Both the position numbers and the translations under genes were made by a program. The notes under the pieces are model-generated. The model was not told where the DNA came from. It saw only the letters and a list, made by a program, of their open reading frames with translations, and ran no database searches. Shown piece by piece: positions 1 through 7,995 of a stretch of DNA of 23,612 nt (within the stretch, counting starts at the first letter, position 1; each line of letters opens with the position of its first letter). Source of the stretch: DATEZO01 sp035255485 (GTDB taxonomy: Bacteria; Pseudomonadota; Gammaproteobacteria; Burkholderiales; Burkholderiaceae_D); contig DATEZO010000238.1 in NCBI GenBank assembly GCA_035255485.1, forward strand, positions 1-23,612. Reading direction: 5' to 3'.

Positions 1-106
1 GCGACTGCTCCGCCTCTACCCGGTCACCCGCCTTGACCAGCAATTCAATGACTTCAACTTCCTTGAAATCGCCTATGTCCGGTACCTTCACTTCCTGCAA
101 GCTCAT
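1..106 (-). CDS. aceF: Dihydrolipoamide acetyltransferase (PDH E2), N-terminal fragment
   Basis: Only the first 35 codons lie in the window; the gene runs off the left edge. The peptide starts MSLQEVKVPDIGDFKEVEVI, which is the opening strand pattern of a lipoyl domain as found at the N-terminus of bacterial E2 subunits. E2 carries acetyl groups on lipoyl-lysine and passes them to CoA in the pyruvate dehydrogenase complex in the cytoplasm. The start ATG at 106-104 has a GGAG about 7 bases upstream. The gene follows aceE on the same strand after 66 bp, the usual aceE-aceF operon order, so co-transcription is likely. The lipoylated lysine itself is outside the window. Lipoyl domains also occur in other E2s, but the aceE neighbour settles the assignment. 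Confidence 0.9.
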   Translation of the reverse strand, partial: MSLQEVKVPDIGDFKEVEVIELLVKAGDRVEAEQS

Positions 107-124
107 GGCTTTTGCTCCGTATGT

Positions 125-143
125 TTCCCTCCCTGCAAGGGAA
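125..143. other. Small inverted repeat between aceE and aceF
   Basis: TTCCCT at 125-130 pairs with AGGGAA at 138-143 around a 7-base loop, inside the 66-bp gap between the aceE stop and the aceF start. There is no U-tract on the minus strand that would make it a strong terminator. It could tune mRNA stability or E1:E2 ratio, or be chance; a 6-bp arm is weak evidence. Confidence 0.3.
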
Positions 144-172
144 GGAAATTTATTAGTATGAATGTCAGCAAA

Positions 173-2869
173 TTACAACGTCACCGGATTCGGTTTGTCG
201 GTGTCGATCCCATATTTGGCAAGCGCCTGTGCCACCGTGGACATTGGCAGTGCGCCCTCATCCGCCAACGATTTCAGTGCCGCGATCGTCACGTAATGGC
301 AGTCGACTTCAAAAAATTCTCGCAGCTTTTTGCGTGTATCGGAGCGTCCGAAGCCATCGGTGCCCAAGACTTTGTAATGCCGCCCCTGCGGAATGAAGGC
401 GCGAATCTGCTCGGCGAAGGTGCGCATGTAATCGCTTGCCGCAATGATCGGGCCGCTTGTATCCTGCAGACATTGTGTAACATACGCTGCCCGCGGCGAT
501 CCGGTCGGATGCAGCATGTTCCAGCGCTCCGTATCCTGGCCGTCGCGCGCCAACAGCGTAAAGGATGGCGCCGACCATATATCGGCATCGATGCCCCAGT
601 CATTCTTCAGCAGATCGGCGGCGGCAATCACTTCGCGCAGAATGGTGCCGGAGCCCATCAGCTGTACGCGCTGTCCGGTGCCTTTGGCACCTTCGTGCAA
701 AAGATACAATCCTTTCAGGATGCCCTCTTGCTGGCCTTCCTTCAGTCCAGGCTGGGCATAGTTTTCATTCATGATCGTGATGTAATAATATACATCTTCC
801 TGCTTTTCAATCATGCGCTTCAGGCCGTCATGCATGATCACCGCGACCTCATGCGCGAAGGTCGGGTCATATGGCAGACAATTCGGAATGGTTGATGCGA
901 TCACATGGCTGTGGCCGTCTTCATGTTGCAGGCCTTCGCCATTCAGCGTAGTGCGCCCGGCTGTGCCGCCCAGCAGGAAGCCGCGTGCGCGCATGTCGCC
1001 TGCGGCCCATGCCAGATCGCCGAAACGCTGGAAACCGAACATCGAATAGTAGGCATAGAACGGAATCATGATGCGATTGCTGGTGGAATACGATGTTGCC
1101 GCCGCAATCCATGAGCTCATGCCGCCCGCTTCATTGATGCCTTCCTGCAGAATCTGGCCGGCCTTGTCCTCGCGGTAGTACATTACCTGGTCGCGATCGA
1201 CCGGTTCGTACAATTGCCCTTGCCGGCTGAAAATGCCAATCTGGCGAAACAGGCCTTCCATGCCGAAAGTGCGCGTTTCATCCACCACGATCGGCACCAC
1301 GCGCTTGCTGAGATGAGGGTCGCGCAACAATGTGGTAAGGACACGTACATAGGCTTGCGTCGTTGAAATTTCGCGGCCTTCAGCAGTCGGGTCCAGCACC
1401 GCCTTGAATGCGGACAATTCCGGCACAGGCAGCGTTTCATCCGCTTTCATGCGCCGCTGCGGCAGATAACCGCCCAATGCCCGACGGCGTTCATGCAGAT
1501 ATTTGATTTCCGGGGAGTCTTCGGACGGCTTGAGAAATGGAATATCCGCCAGTTGGTCGTCCGAAATCGGAATTGCAAAGCGGTCACGCATTTCACGTAT
1601 TGCCTCATCATCCAGCTTCTTGCTTTGATGCGCCGTATTGCGCGCCTCGCCCGAACGCCCCATGCCAAAGCCCTTGATGGTCTTGACCAGCAGCACGGTC
1701 GGCTGGTCCTTGTGCTCTTGCGCCTGCTTGAAGGCGGCATAAATCTTGTGCGGATCGTGGCCGCCACGATTCAGGCGCCAGATATCGTCGTCTGACATCT
1801 TGCTGACCATTTCCAGCAGCTTGGGATGCTTGCCGAAGAAATGCTTGCGCACATACGCACCGTCCTTCGACTTGTAATTCTGGTATTCGCCATCGACGGT
1901 TTCCATCATCACGCGTTGCAGGATACCGTCCTTGTCGCGCGCCAGCAGATCGTCCCAGTAACTGCCCCAAATCACCTTGATCACATTCCAGCCGGCACCA
2001 CGGAAGTCGCTTTCCAGTTCCTGGATAATCTTGCCGTTACCGCGCACCGGTCCATCCAGCCGCTGCAAATTGCAATTGACGATCATGACCAGATTGTCGA
2101 GATGCTCACGTCCCGCCATGCCGATCGCGCCCATCGACTCCGGTTCGTCCATTTCGCCATCGCCGCAGAACGCCCATACCTTGCGGTTGGTCGTTTCGGC
2201 AATCCCGCGTGCATCCAGATATTTCAGAAAGCGCGCCTGATAGATTGCCATCAGCGGGCCAAGACCCATCGAAACCGTTGGAAACTGCCAGAATGCCGGC
2301 ATCAGCTTCGGATGCGGATAGGAAGACAGCCCCTTGCCATCGACTTCGCGCCGGAAGTTAAGCAGTTGCTCTTCGGTCAGGCGGCCTTCGAGGAAGGCGC
2401 GCGCATAAATGCCGGGAGATGAATGGCCTTGCAGATACAGGAGATCGCCGCCGTGGTTTTCTGATGGTGCATGCCAGAAATGATTGAAGCCGATACCCAG
2501 CATGTTGGCCAGCGATGCAAAGCTCGCAATATGGCCGCCCAGATCGCCATCGGCGCGGTTGGCCTTGACCACCATTGCCATTGCGTTCCAGCGCATCCAG
2601 GAGCGCAGCCGCTCTTCATATTCAAGGTTGCCCGGACAGTGTTCTTCCATGTGTACCGGAATGGTATTGACATAGGCGGTATTGCTGGAAAACGGGATAT
2701 GGGCACCGCGCCGACGCGCCAGATCGACCATACGCTCCATCAAATAGTGCGCGCGCTCCGGCCCTTCGTTTTCAATGACTGCTTCAAGCGCATCGAGCCA
2801 TTCCTGGGTTTCCGTGACATCGGGGTCGTTCGCGGCTTGCGCCATCAATTGGTCTAGCTGGGCTGACAT
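173..2869 (-). CDS. aceE: Pyruvate dehydrogenase E1 component, homodimeric type
   Basis: 898 residues, close to the E. coli AceE length of 887. E1 uses thiamine diphosphate to decarboxylate pyruvate and to acetylate the lipoyl groups of E2. The ThDP-binding motif is visible: GDGEMDEPES at residues 236-245, followed about 20 residues later by NCNLQRLDGPVRGNGK. The N-terminal part contains the conserved stretches PGNLE, GGDLLYLQGH and LSSYPHPKLMP of the single-chain E1 family, which separates it from alpha2beta2 E1 enzymes. The ATG at 2869 has GGAG 9 bases upstream. aceF follows on the same strand. A likely promoter lies at 2909-2936. No frameshift or missing key residue was seen. Confidence 0.97.
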   Translation of the reverse strand: MSAQLDQLMAQAANDPDVTETQEWLDALEAVIENEGPERAHYLMERMVDLARRRGAHIPFSSNTAYVNTIPVHMEEHCPGNLEYEERLRSWMRWNAMAMVVKANRADGDLGGHIASFASLANMLGIGFNHFWHAPSENHGGDLLYLQGHSSPGIYARAFLEGRLTEEQLLNFRREVDGKGLSSYPHPKLMPAFWQFPTVSMGLGPLMAIYQARFLKYLDARGIAETTNRKVWAFCGDGEMDEPESMGAIGMAGREHLDNLVMIVNCNLQRLDGPVRGNGKIIQELESDFRGAGWNVIKVIWGSYWDDLLARDKDGILQRVMMETVDGEYQNYKSKDGAYVRKHFFGKHPKLLEMVSKMSDDDIWRLNRGGHDPHKIYAAFKQAQEHKDQPTVLLVKTIKGFGMGRSGEARNTAHQSKKLDDEAIREMRDRFAIPISDDQLADIPFLKPSEDSPEIKYLHERRRALGGYLPQRRMKADETLPVPELSAFKAVLDPTAEGREISTTQAYVRVLTTLLRDPHLSKRVVPIVVDETRTFGMEGLFRQIGIFSRQGQLYEPVDRDQVMYYREDKAGQILQEGINEAGGMSSWIAAATSYSTSNRIMIPFYAYYSMFGFQRFGDLAWAAGDMRARGFLLGGTAGRTTLNGEGLQHEDGHSHVIASTIPNCLPYDPTFAHEVAVIMHDGLKRMIEKQEDVYYYITIMNENYAQPGLKEGQQEGILKGLYLLHEGAKGTGQRVQLMGSGTILREVIAAADLLKNDWGIDADIWSAPSFTLLARDGQDTERWNMLHPTGSPRAAYVTQCLQDTSGPIIAASDYMRTFAEQIRAFIPQGRHYKVLGTDGFGRSDTRKKLREFFEVDCHYVTIAALKSLADEGALPMSTVAQALAKYGIDTDKPNPVTL

Positions 2870-2908
2870 GAGAAGTCTCCTAAATTAAGTACCCGATCTG
2901 GCATCGCT

Positions 2909-2936
2909 ATTATCGCTATTAGGTATTTTGTAACAA
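2909..2936 (-). promoter_or_regulatory. Putative sigma70 promoter for aceE-aceF
   Basis: On the minus strand TTGTTA (2936-2931) is followed after 16 bp by GATAAT (2914-2909), about 40 bp upstream of the aceE ATG. The -35 box overlaps a 9-bp palindrome TTGTAACAA (2928-2936) that could be an operator. I see no clear PdhR-type site. Prediction from sequence only. Confidence 0.5.
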
Positions 2937-3068
2937 TTTGCGATTAGCGTGATGCGAATTGCGAGAATTCTATCAGTACCGCGCGGAATTTTCAAATTAC
3001 GGTATTTGATTTCGTATTATGAAATAACATTAATATTCAATGGATCACACGCTCATCAGATCGTGTTT

Positions 3069-3088
3069 AAAAGATATGAAAAGATATG
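3069..3088. repeat. Tandem 10-bp repeat, two copies
   Basis: AAAAGATATG occurs twice head to tail (3069-3078 and 3079-3088). The 10-bp period matches one helical turn, so the A-tracts lie on the same face of the DNA, about 40 bp upstream of the folD -10 box. It may be bent upstream-promoter DNA or a paired protein site. Confidence 0.6.
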
Positions 3089-3128
3089 TGATTCAGACGT
3101 TTCCGACGGCGGTATAGTTCGGCCGCCT

Positions 3129-3134
3129 TATAAT
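3129..3134 (+). promoter_or_regulatory. Putative -10 box for folD
   Basis: A consensus TATAAT lies 46 bp upstream of the folD ATG. No good -35 hexamer is present at 16-18 bp; the nearest options (GACGGC at 3105, TTCCGA at 3101) are poor, so the start may depend on an activator. The predicted leader of about 40 nt has no obvious Shine-Dalgarno sequence. Confidence 0.45.
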
Positions 3135-3180
3135 CCTGCTTTATCCTGTTTTCCTTTTCCTCTTCGCCATTCCTATCGCC

Positions 3181-4026
3181 ATGCCTGCACAACTTATCAA
3201 CGGAACCCTGCTTTCCCAACAACTGCGCGCCGATGTCGCCAAGCGTGCTGCCGCACTCACGGCAAAAGGCCGACAACCCGGCCTGGCCGTCGTCCTGGTC
3301 GGCGAGGACCCGGCCAGCCAGGTCTATGTGAGGAACAAGGTAAAAGCCTGTGAAGACACCGGCATTCGTTCGGTGCTGGAGAAATATGAAAGCACGCTGA
3401 CGCAGGCGGAACTGCTGGAGCGCATCGACGCCTTGAATAAGGATCCGTCGATTCACGGCATCCTGGTCCAGATGCCGCTGCCCAAGCATATCGACCCACA
3501 CAAAGTGATTGAATCGATTTCCACACGCAAGGATGTGGATGGTTACTCGGTGCAAAGCGCGGGAGAGTTACTGGCTGGATTACCCGGGTTCAGGCCCTGT
3601 ACGCCTTACGGCTGCATGAAAATGATCGAAAGCACGGGCTTCGACTTGAAAGGCAAGCACGCGGTTGTGATCGGGCGCAGCAACACCGTCGGCAAGCCCA
3701 TGGCGCTGCTGCTCTTGCAAGCCAATGCCACCGTCACCATCTGTCATAGCGGGACTCCCGACCTGGCATACCATACGAGGCAAGCCGATGTGGTTGTTGC
3801 CGCAGTGGGACGCCGAAACACGCTGACGGGCAACATGATCAAACCCGGCGCCGTGGTGATCGATGTCGGCATCAATCGCGACGATAATGGAAAATTGTGC
3901 GGCGATGTCGATTTTGCCAGCGCCCAGGAAGTTGCCGGTTATATTACGCCGGTGCCAGGCGGTGTCGGGCCGATGACGATCACGATGCTGCTGATCAACA
4001 CTATCGAAGCTGCTGAAAGAACCTGA
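3181..4026 (+). CDS. folD: Methylenetetrahydrofolate dehydrogenase / cyclohydrolase
   Basis: 281 residues, typical of bacterial FolD. This bifunctional cytoplasmic enzyme converts 5,10-methylene-THF to 5,10-methenyl-THF (NADP-dependent) and then to 10-formyl-THF, feeding purine and formyl-Met synthesis. Visible landmarks are the catalytic Tyr49 and Lys53 in ASQVYVRNKVKACE, the QMPLP motif ending at residue 101, KDVDGY at 117-122, the nucleotide-binding segment VVIGRSNTVGKP, and the family signature PGGVGPMT at 259-266. The start ATG at 3181 gives the expected N-terminus MPAQLINGTLL. A prlC-type peptidase gene starts 3 bp after the stop, so the two are probably one operon. Confidence 0.97.
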   Translation: MPAQLINGTLLSQQLRADVAKRAAALTAKGRQPGLAVVLVGEDPASQVYVRNKVKACEDTGIRSVLEKYESTLTQAELLERIDALNKDPSIHGILVQMPLPKHIDPHKVIESISTRKDVDGYSVQSAGELLAGLPGFRPCTPYGCMKMIESTGFDLKGKHAVVIGRSNTVGKPMALLLLQANATVTICHSGTPDLAYHTRQADVVVAAVGRRNTLTGNMIKPGAVVIDVGINRDDNGKLCGDVDFASAQEVAGYITPVPGGVGPMTITMLLINTIEAAERT

Positions 4027-4029
4027 CAC

Positions 4030-6105
4030 ATGAATACCTCTTCGAATGACGCGGTCAATCCGCTACTTGATTTCTCCGGCCTGCCGCGTTTCGATTCGGT
4101 CCGGCCGGAGCATGTCACCCCCGCAATCGAGACCCTGCTGGCCGAAAACCGGGCTGTTGTCGCACGGCTGGAAACGCTGTCACAGGTGACATGGGCGGAT
4201 TTTGTCGAGCCGCTGGAAGACTCTACCGAGCAGCTGGGTCGCGCATGGGGTATTGTCAGCCATCTCAATGCAGTGATCGACACGCCGGAATTGCGTGCCA
4301 CCTACAATGAGAACCAGCCCAAGGTGACTGAATTCTGGACGTCGCTATCGCAAAACCTTGCGTTATTCGAAAAATACAAGGCGCTGCGCGCCAGCACGGA
4401 ATATGCAACGCTTTCAGTGGCGCGGCAGAAAATCATTGAAAACGCATTGCGCGATTTCCGCCTGGGCGGCGCCGAACTGCCGGATGACACGAAGCAGAGA
4501 TTTGCCGATATCCAGGAACAGCAGGCGGCGCTATCGACCCGTTTTTCCGAGAATGTGCTGGATGCAACCAACGGCTATGCGCTGATCGTCGAAAACCGGG
4601 AAGAGCTGGCAGGACTACCGGAAGACGTCAAGCATGCTGCGCAGGCGGCGGCGGAATTGGACGGCAAGGTCGGGTTCAAGTTCACGCTGCACTTTCCATC
4701 GTATTTTCCGGTCTTGCAATATGCCAGCAATCGCGCACTGCGCGAAACGATTTACCGGGCCAATGTAACCAAGGCGTCCGAACTGGGTGCGAAGCCGGAA
4801 TGGGACAATACGCAAATCATGGTCGATCTGCTGAAGTTGCGCGACGAGGAAGCCAGGCTGCTTGGTTATCGCAATTTTGCCGAAGTCTCGCTGGTGCCGA
4901 AAATGGCGCAAACGCCTGCGCAGGTAATCGGCTTTCTTGAAGATCTGGCACAGCGCGCACGGTCTTTTGCCGAAAACGATCTGGCCGAACTGCAGGCATT
5001 TGCCAAAAACGAACTGCATCTCGATACGCTGGAAGCGTGGGATATGGCTTACGCATCGGAAAAACTGCGCGAGCGGCGCTATGCGTTTTCGGAACAGGAA
5101 GTCAAGCAATACTTCCCGGAACCGAAAGTCATCGAAGGTTTGTTCCGCGTGGTGCAAACGCTATTTGCGATTGACATCAAACCGGATATCGCGCCGACCT
5201 GGCACAAGGATGTGAAATTCTTCCGTATCGAAAAACAGGGCCGGCTAGTCGGGCAATTCTATATCGATCTGTACGCACGCAACGGCAAGCGCGGCGGCGC
5301 ATGGATGAACGACGCGCGCGGCCGCCGCCAAACCGAAAACGGCCTGCAAACACCAGTTGCCTACCTGACCTGCAATTTTACGGAGCCGCCGGTTTTCGAT
5401 GGCAAACGCAAACCCGCGCTGTTCACCCATGATGAAGTGATTACGCTGTTTCACGAATTCGGCCATGGCCTGCATCACATGCTGACGCAGGTCGATGAGC
5501 TGGGCGTATCCGGCATCTCGGGCGTCGAATGGGATGCGGTCGAACTACCCTCGCAGTTCCTGGAAAATTTTTGCTGGGAATGGGATGTGCTGCAGCATAT
5601 GACTGCGCATGCCGATACCGGCGCCGCATTGCCGCGCGCGCTGTTCGACAAGATGCTGGCGGCGAAAAACTTCCAGTCCGGATTGCAGACCTTGCGCCAG
5701 GTAGAGCTTGCCCTGTTCGACATGCATTTGCATTTCGACTACGACCCCCATGGTGCACGGACCGTACAGGATGTATTGGCCGAAGTCAGGCAGCAGGTTG
5801 CAGTATTAATTCCGCCTGCCTTCAATCGCTTTCCGCATGCATTCAGCCATATTTTTGCAGGCGGCTATGCAGCCGGATACTATAGCTACAAGTGGGCGGA
5901 AGTCCTGTCGGCGGATGCCTATAGCGCATTCGAAGAAGCATGCGCCATTTGCGGCAACATTCTTGCCACTGATATCGGGCAGAAATTTCAGGAAGAGATC
6001 CTGGCGATGGGCGGTTCGCGTCCGGCACTTGAATCATTCAAGGCATTCCGCGGCCGGGAACCGACCATCGATGCGCTGCTGCGGCACAACGGCATGGCAC
6101 TCTAA
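4030..6105 (+). CDS. prlC: Oligopeptidase A-type M3 zinc metallopeptidase
   Basis: 691 residues, close to E. coli oligopeptidase A (680). Family M3 enzymes cleave short peptides in the cytoplasm, including released signal peptides. The zinc site is intact: HEFGH at 475-479 (two His ligands and the catalytic Glu476), and a third ligand Glu505 in DAVELPSQ, 26 residues on. The N-terminal half is the helical M3 lid. The C-terminal region FSHIFAGGYAAGYYSYKWAE carries the conserved substrate-binding Tyr cluster. The gene starts 3 bp after the folD stop, with no room for its own promoter. Dipeptidyl carboxypeptidase (Dcp) is in the same family, but the VSGISGVEWDAVELPSQF region matches PrlC better. 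Confidence 0.93.
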   Translation: MNTSSNDAVNPLLDFSGLPRFDSVRPEHVTPAIETLLAENRAVVARLETLSQVTWADFVEPLEDSTEQLGRAWGIVSHLNAVIDTPELRATYNENQPKVTEFWTSLSQNLALFEKYKALRASTEYATLSVARQKIIENALRDFRLGGAELPDDTKQRFADIQEQQAALSTRFSENVLDATNGYALIVENREELAGLPEDVKHAAQAAAELDGKVGFKFTLHFPSYFPVLQYASNRALRETIYRANVTKASELGAKPEWDNTQIMVDLLKLRDEEARLLGYRNFAEVSLVPKMAQTPAQVIGFLEDLAQRARSFAENDLAELQAFAKNELHLDTLEAWDMAYASEKLRERRYAFSEQEVKQYFPEPKVIEGLFRVVQTLFAIDIKPDIAPTWHKDVKFFRIEKQGRLVGQFYIDLYARNGKRGGAWMNDARGRRQTENGLQTPVAYLTCNFTEPPVFDGKRKPALFTHDEVITLFHEFGHGLHHMLTQVDELGVSGISGVEWDAVELPSQFLENFCWEWDVLQHMTAHADTGAALPRALFDKMLAAKNFQSGLQTLRQVELALFDMHLHFDYDPHGARTVQDVLAEVRQQVAVLIPPAFNRFPHAFSHIFAGGYAAGYYSYKWAEVLSADAYSAFEEACAICGNILATDIGQKFQEEILAMGGSRPALESFKAFRGREPTIDALLRHNGMAL

Positions 6106-6106
6106 C

Positions 6107-6152
6107 GGTCATGGCGAAGTGCCACCCAAGTGCGTGCAATTGCGCCATGGCC
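6107..6152 (+). other. Stem-loop after prlC
   Basis: GGTCATGGCG (6107-6116) and CGCCATGGCC (6143-6152) can form a 10-bp RNA stem with one G-U pair, one base after the prlC stop. No U-tract follows, so it is not a canonical intrinsic terminator. It may protect the 3' end of folD-prlC mRNA. The rest of the 196-bp gap (to 6301) holds a second short C/G-rich inverted repeat, CGCCCT...AGGGCG, and nothing else recognisable. Confidence 0.4.
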
Positions 6153-6301
6153 GCCCTTCCCCTGCTCCGCAAGTGGGCGAGGGCGTTGGAATAAGCCGCT
6201 GCGCGACTTTCACGTTAAAGGGTTGCAGAACCGGATTCACGAGACGCACGGAATGATGCAATGATCCATGCCACATCGATCTTATTCAGGGAGCAGACAA
6301 T

Positions 6302-6940
6302 ATGAGATGCACTTTGCCCTCATGGCCGCTGTCGTTGATGTTTTTATTTTGTGCTGCAAGCGCGCAGGCGGAGCTTTACAAATGGGTGGCTCCGGATGGC
6401 AAGGTCACCTATAGCGATATGCCGCCTCCTCTGTCAGCGGCCAGGGTCGAGCAGAAACCGATGACGAATGGCAGCGCTGCCGATATTCCGCTGCCGTATG
6501 AATTGGCAGAAGCTGCCAAAAACAATCCAGTCGTACTTTACACGACGACCAAATGCGCGCCATGCGACGAGGGGCGCACGCTGCTGAATGTGCGCGGCAT
6601 TCCGTTCACCGAAAAAACGATCGCTTCCCCTGAAGACATGGCGCAATTGCATCAGGCGGGAGGAGACAGTCAATTACCTTTTCTGGCCGTTGGCCGCAAT
6701 ACGCAACAGGGTTTCCAGTCGAATGCCTGGAACGCCTTGCTCACCGCCGCAGCTTATCCGGACTCCAGCAAACTACCCGGGAACTATCGCAATCCGCCGC
6801 CGGAGCCCGCAGCGCCCCTGCCAAAAACCATCGGCGTTACCCAGGAAAAGCCGGCGCATGAGGCCAGGAAGGACGCGCGCACCAGACGTATCGATACGCC
6901 CTCTGCCGCCGGCAATGCGGCATCGGGTTTTCGCTTTTGA
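6302..6940 (+). CDS. Exported DUF4124 and glutaredoxin-like domain protein
   Basis: 212 residues. Residues 1-23 look like a signal peptide with hydrophobic core LSLMFLFCAASAQA, giving a mature start at ELYKW. Residues 24-45 match the DUF4124 pattern (YKWVAPDGKVTYSDMPP). Residues 75-145 form a glutaredoxin/thioredoxin-fold segment with a CAPC motif (Cys85, Cys88) and a likely cis-proline at Pro126 in QLPFLAVG. The tail from about 155 is Pro/Arg-rich and probably disordered. The inferred role is a periplasmic thiol-disulfide or reductase protein; no partner is visible nearby. GGGAG lies 8 bases before the ATG at 6302. No operon link is evident on either side (gaps of 196 and 91 bp). Confidence 0.82.
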   Translation: MRCTLPSWPLSLMFLFCAASAQAELYKWVAPDGKVTYSDMPPPLSAARVEQKPMTNGSAADIPLPYELAEAAKNNPVVLYTTTKCAPCDEGRTLLNVRGIPFTEKTIASPEDMAQLHQAGGDSQLPFLAVGRNTQQGFQSNAWNALLTAAAYPDSSKLPGNYRNPPPEPAAPLPKTIGVTQEKPAHEARKDARTRRIDTPSAAGNAASGFRF

Positions 6941-7031
6941 TGCATACCTCCGCTGCGCCGCATCGGCATGGCTATTGGCATGACATGATATTTACTCAAA
7001 CACACTGCTCCGCCCTGGTTATCTTCGCAAC

Positions 7032-7457
7032 ATGACCCATATCGATTTCCATAGCAATGTTGCAGACAAGCTCACCTACGCATGCCGGCTGGTGCGCAAG
7101 GCGCGCGCGGCCGATTGCAAGCTGGTGCTGCTGGGCAGCGACCACGTCCAGCTTGCAGCATTGAATGAAGCGCTCTGGAATTTTTCCGAACTGGATTTCC
7201 TGCCGCATGTGGCTGCCGAAGACCCGTTGGCGGCGCAAACGCCTGTGATCCTGACTGACAAGGACACAGCCGAACTGCCGCACTATCAAATTCTGATCAA
7301 TTTATCCGGTCGCATGCCGGTGCACTTTGCGCGCTTCGAACGGATGCTTGAAATCATTTCGGCGGATGAGGCCGATAAAACGGCGGGGCGCGAGCGTTAT
7401 CGCTTTTATCAGCAGCGCGGTTATCCGCTTATCCATTACATCGCGGAAAAAACATGA
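7032..7457 (+). CDS. holC: DNA polymerase III subunit chi
   Basis: 141 residues, the usual size for HolC. Chi pairs with psi in the clamp-loader assembly and contacts single-strand-binding protein at the replication fork. The sequence has the family pattern: an N-terminal FHSNVADKLTYACRLVRKA helix, LLGSDHVQLAALNEALW, FLPHVA, and the C-terminal RYRFYQQRGYPLIHYI. In many relatives holC follows pepA; here it does not, and the upstream gene is unrelated. Its stop overlaps the start of the next gene (ATGA at 7454-7457), which implies translational coupling. Confidence 0.93.
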   Translation: MTHIDFHSNVADKLTYACRLVRKARAADCKLVLLGSDHVQLAALNEALWNFSELDFLPHVAAEDPLAAQTPVILTDKDTAELPHYQILINLSGRMPVHFARFERMLEIISADEADKTAGRERYRFYQQRGYPLIHYIAEKT

Positions 7458-7861
7458 ACCATTCCCAGATGGATGCCGGTATCCCGGTTCTTACCGAAGT
7501 CATTCTGCCACCCGCACCAATTCCCGCTGCCGACGCCGGCCCGGAACAAGACACACCTGCTGAATCGCCTGCATCAAAGGCAGGAAGCGATCACGAGGCC
7601 ATGCCGGATGTCGATCAGATCGTCTTGGAAAAACTGCATGACCTGAAACAGGAAATAAGCGAACGCGTGCTACAGCAGATTCTCGGGCGTGTTGATTTTG
7701 CCCTGGAACAGCGTGTCAGGGACAGCCTGGCCGACGTATTGCAAACAGCGATCGAAGGTCTGACAAAAGAAATCCGGCAAGGCTTGCAGCAAACGATGGA
7801 AGAAGTCATCGCGCGCGCCGTGTCGCAGGAGCTTGCGCGACTGCGGGCAGCCCAAAAATAA
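7454..7861 (+). CDS. Small helical protein translated together with holC
   Basis: 135 residues. I do not recognise a characterised function; proteins of this kind are annotated as hypothetical next to holC in Burkholderiales (recall only, possibly the DUF2486 group). Residues 1-50 are Pro/Ala/acidic and probably disordered. Residues 52-135 form a long amphipathic helical region (VDQIVLEKLHDLKQEISERVL and onward) with hydrophobic residues every three to four positions, like a coiled coil. There is no signal peptide or membrane segment. Its ATG sits inside the end of holC (ATGA overlap), so production is tied to chi. It may be a small scaffold or binding partner, but this is inference. Confidence 0.75.
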   Translation: MNHSQMDAGIPVLTEVILPPAPIPAADAGPEQDTPAESPASKAGSDHEAMPDVDQIVLEKLHDLKQEISERVLQQILGRVDFALEQRVRDSLADVLQTAIEGLTKEIRQGLQQTMEEVIARAVSQELARLRAAQK

Positions 7862-7995
7862 AGCCCCAGCATGTCTGCCCATTTTTCAGCGCTACGAAAT
7901 AACCCGTTGCCGATTCAAATGGCGACATGCATTCTTGAACCGATTCATGACTCGGAATTATTTACCGTGCTTTCGTTGAATCATGGAGATCTTCA

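Larger units (their letters stand above)
2870..3180. other. Divergent aceE/folD intergenic region
   Basis: 311 bp, AT-rich compared with the flanking genes, separating aceE (minus) and folD (plus). It holds the candidate aceE promoter (2909-2936), a tandem 10-bp repeat (3069-3088) and a TATAAT box for folD (3129-3134). Open frames crossing it look like shadows and have no family resemblance. No RNA gene was recognised. Confidence 0.6.

Noticed and set aside
158..895. 245-codon plus-strand frame inside aceE
   Set aside because: It is the antisense shadow of a clearly conserved E1 gene; composition and lack of a family match show it is not coding.
2949..3353. 134-codon plus-strand frame running into folD
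   Set aside because: It overlaps folD in another frame and spans the promoter region; no family resemblance.
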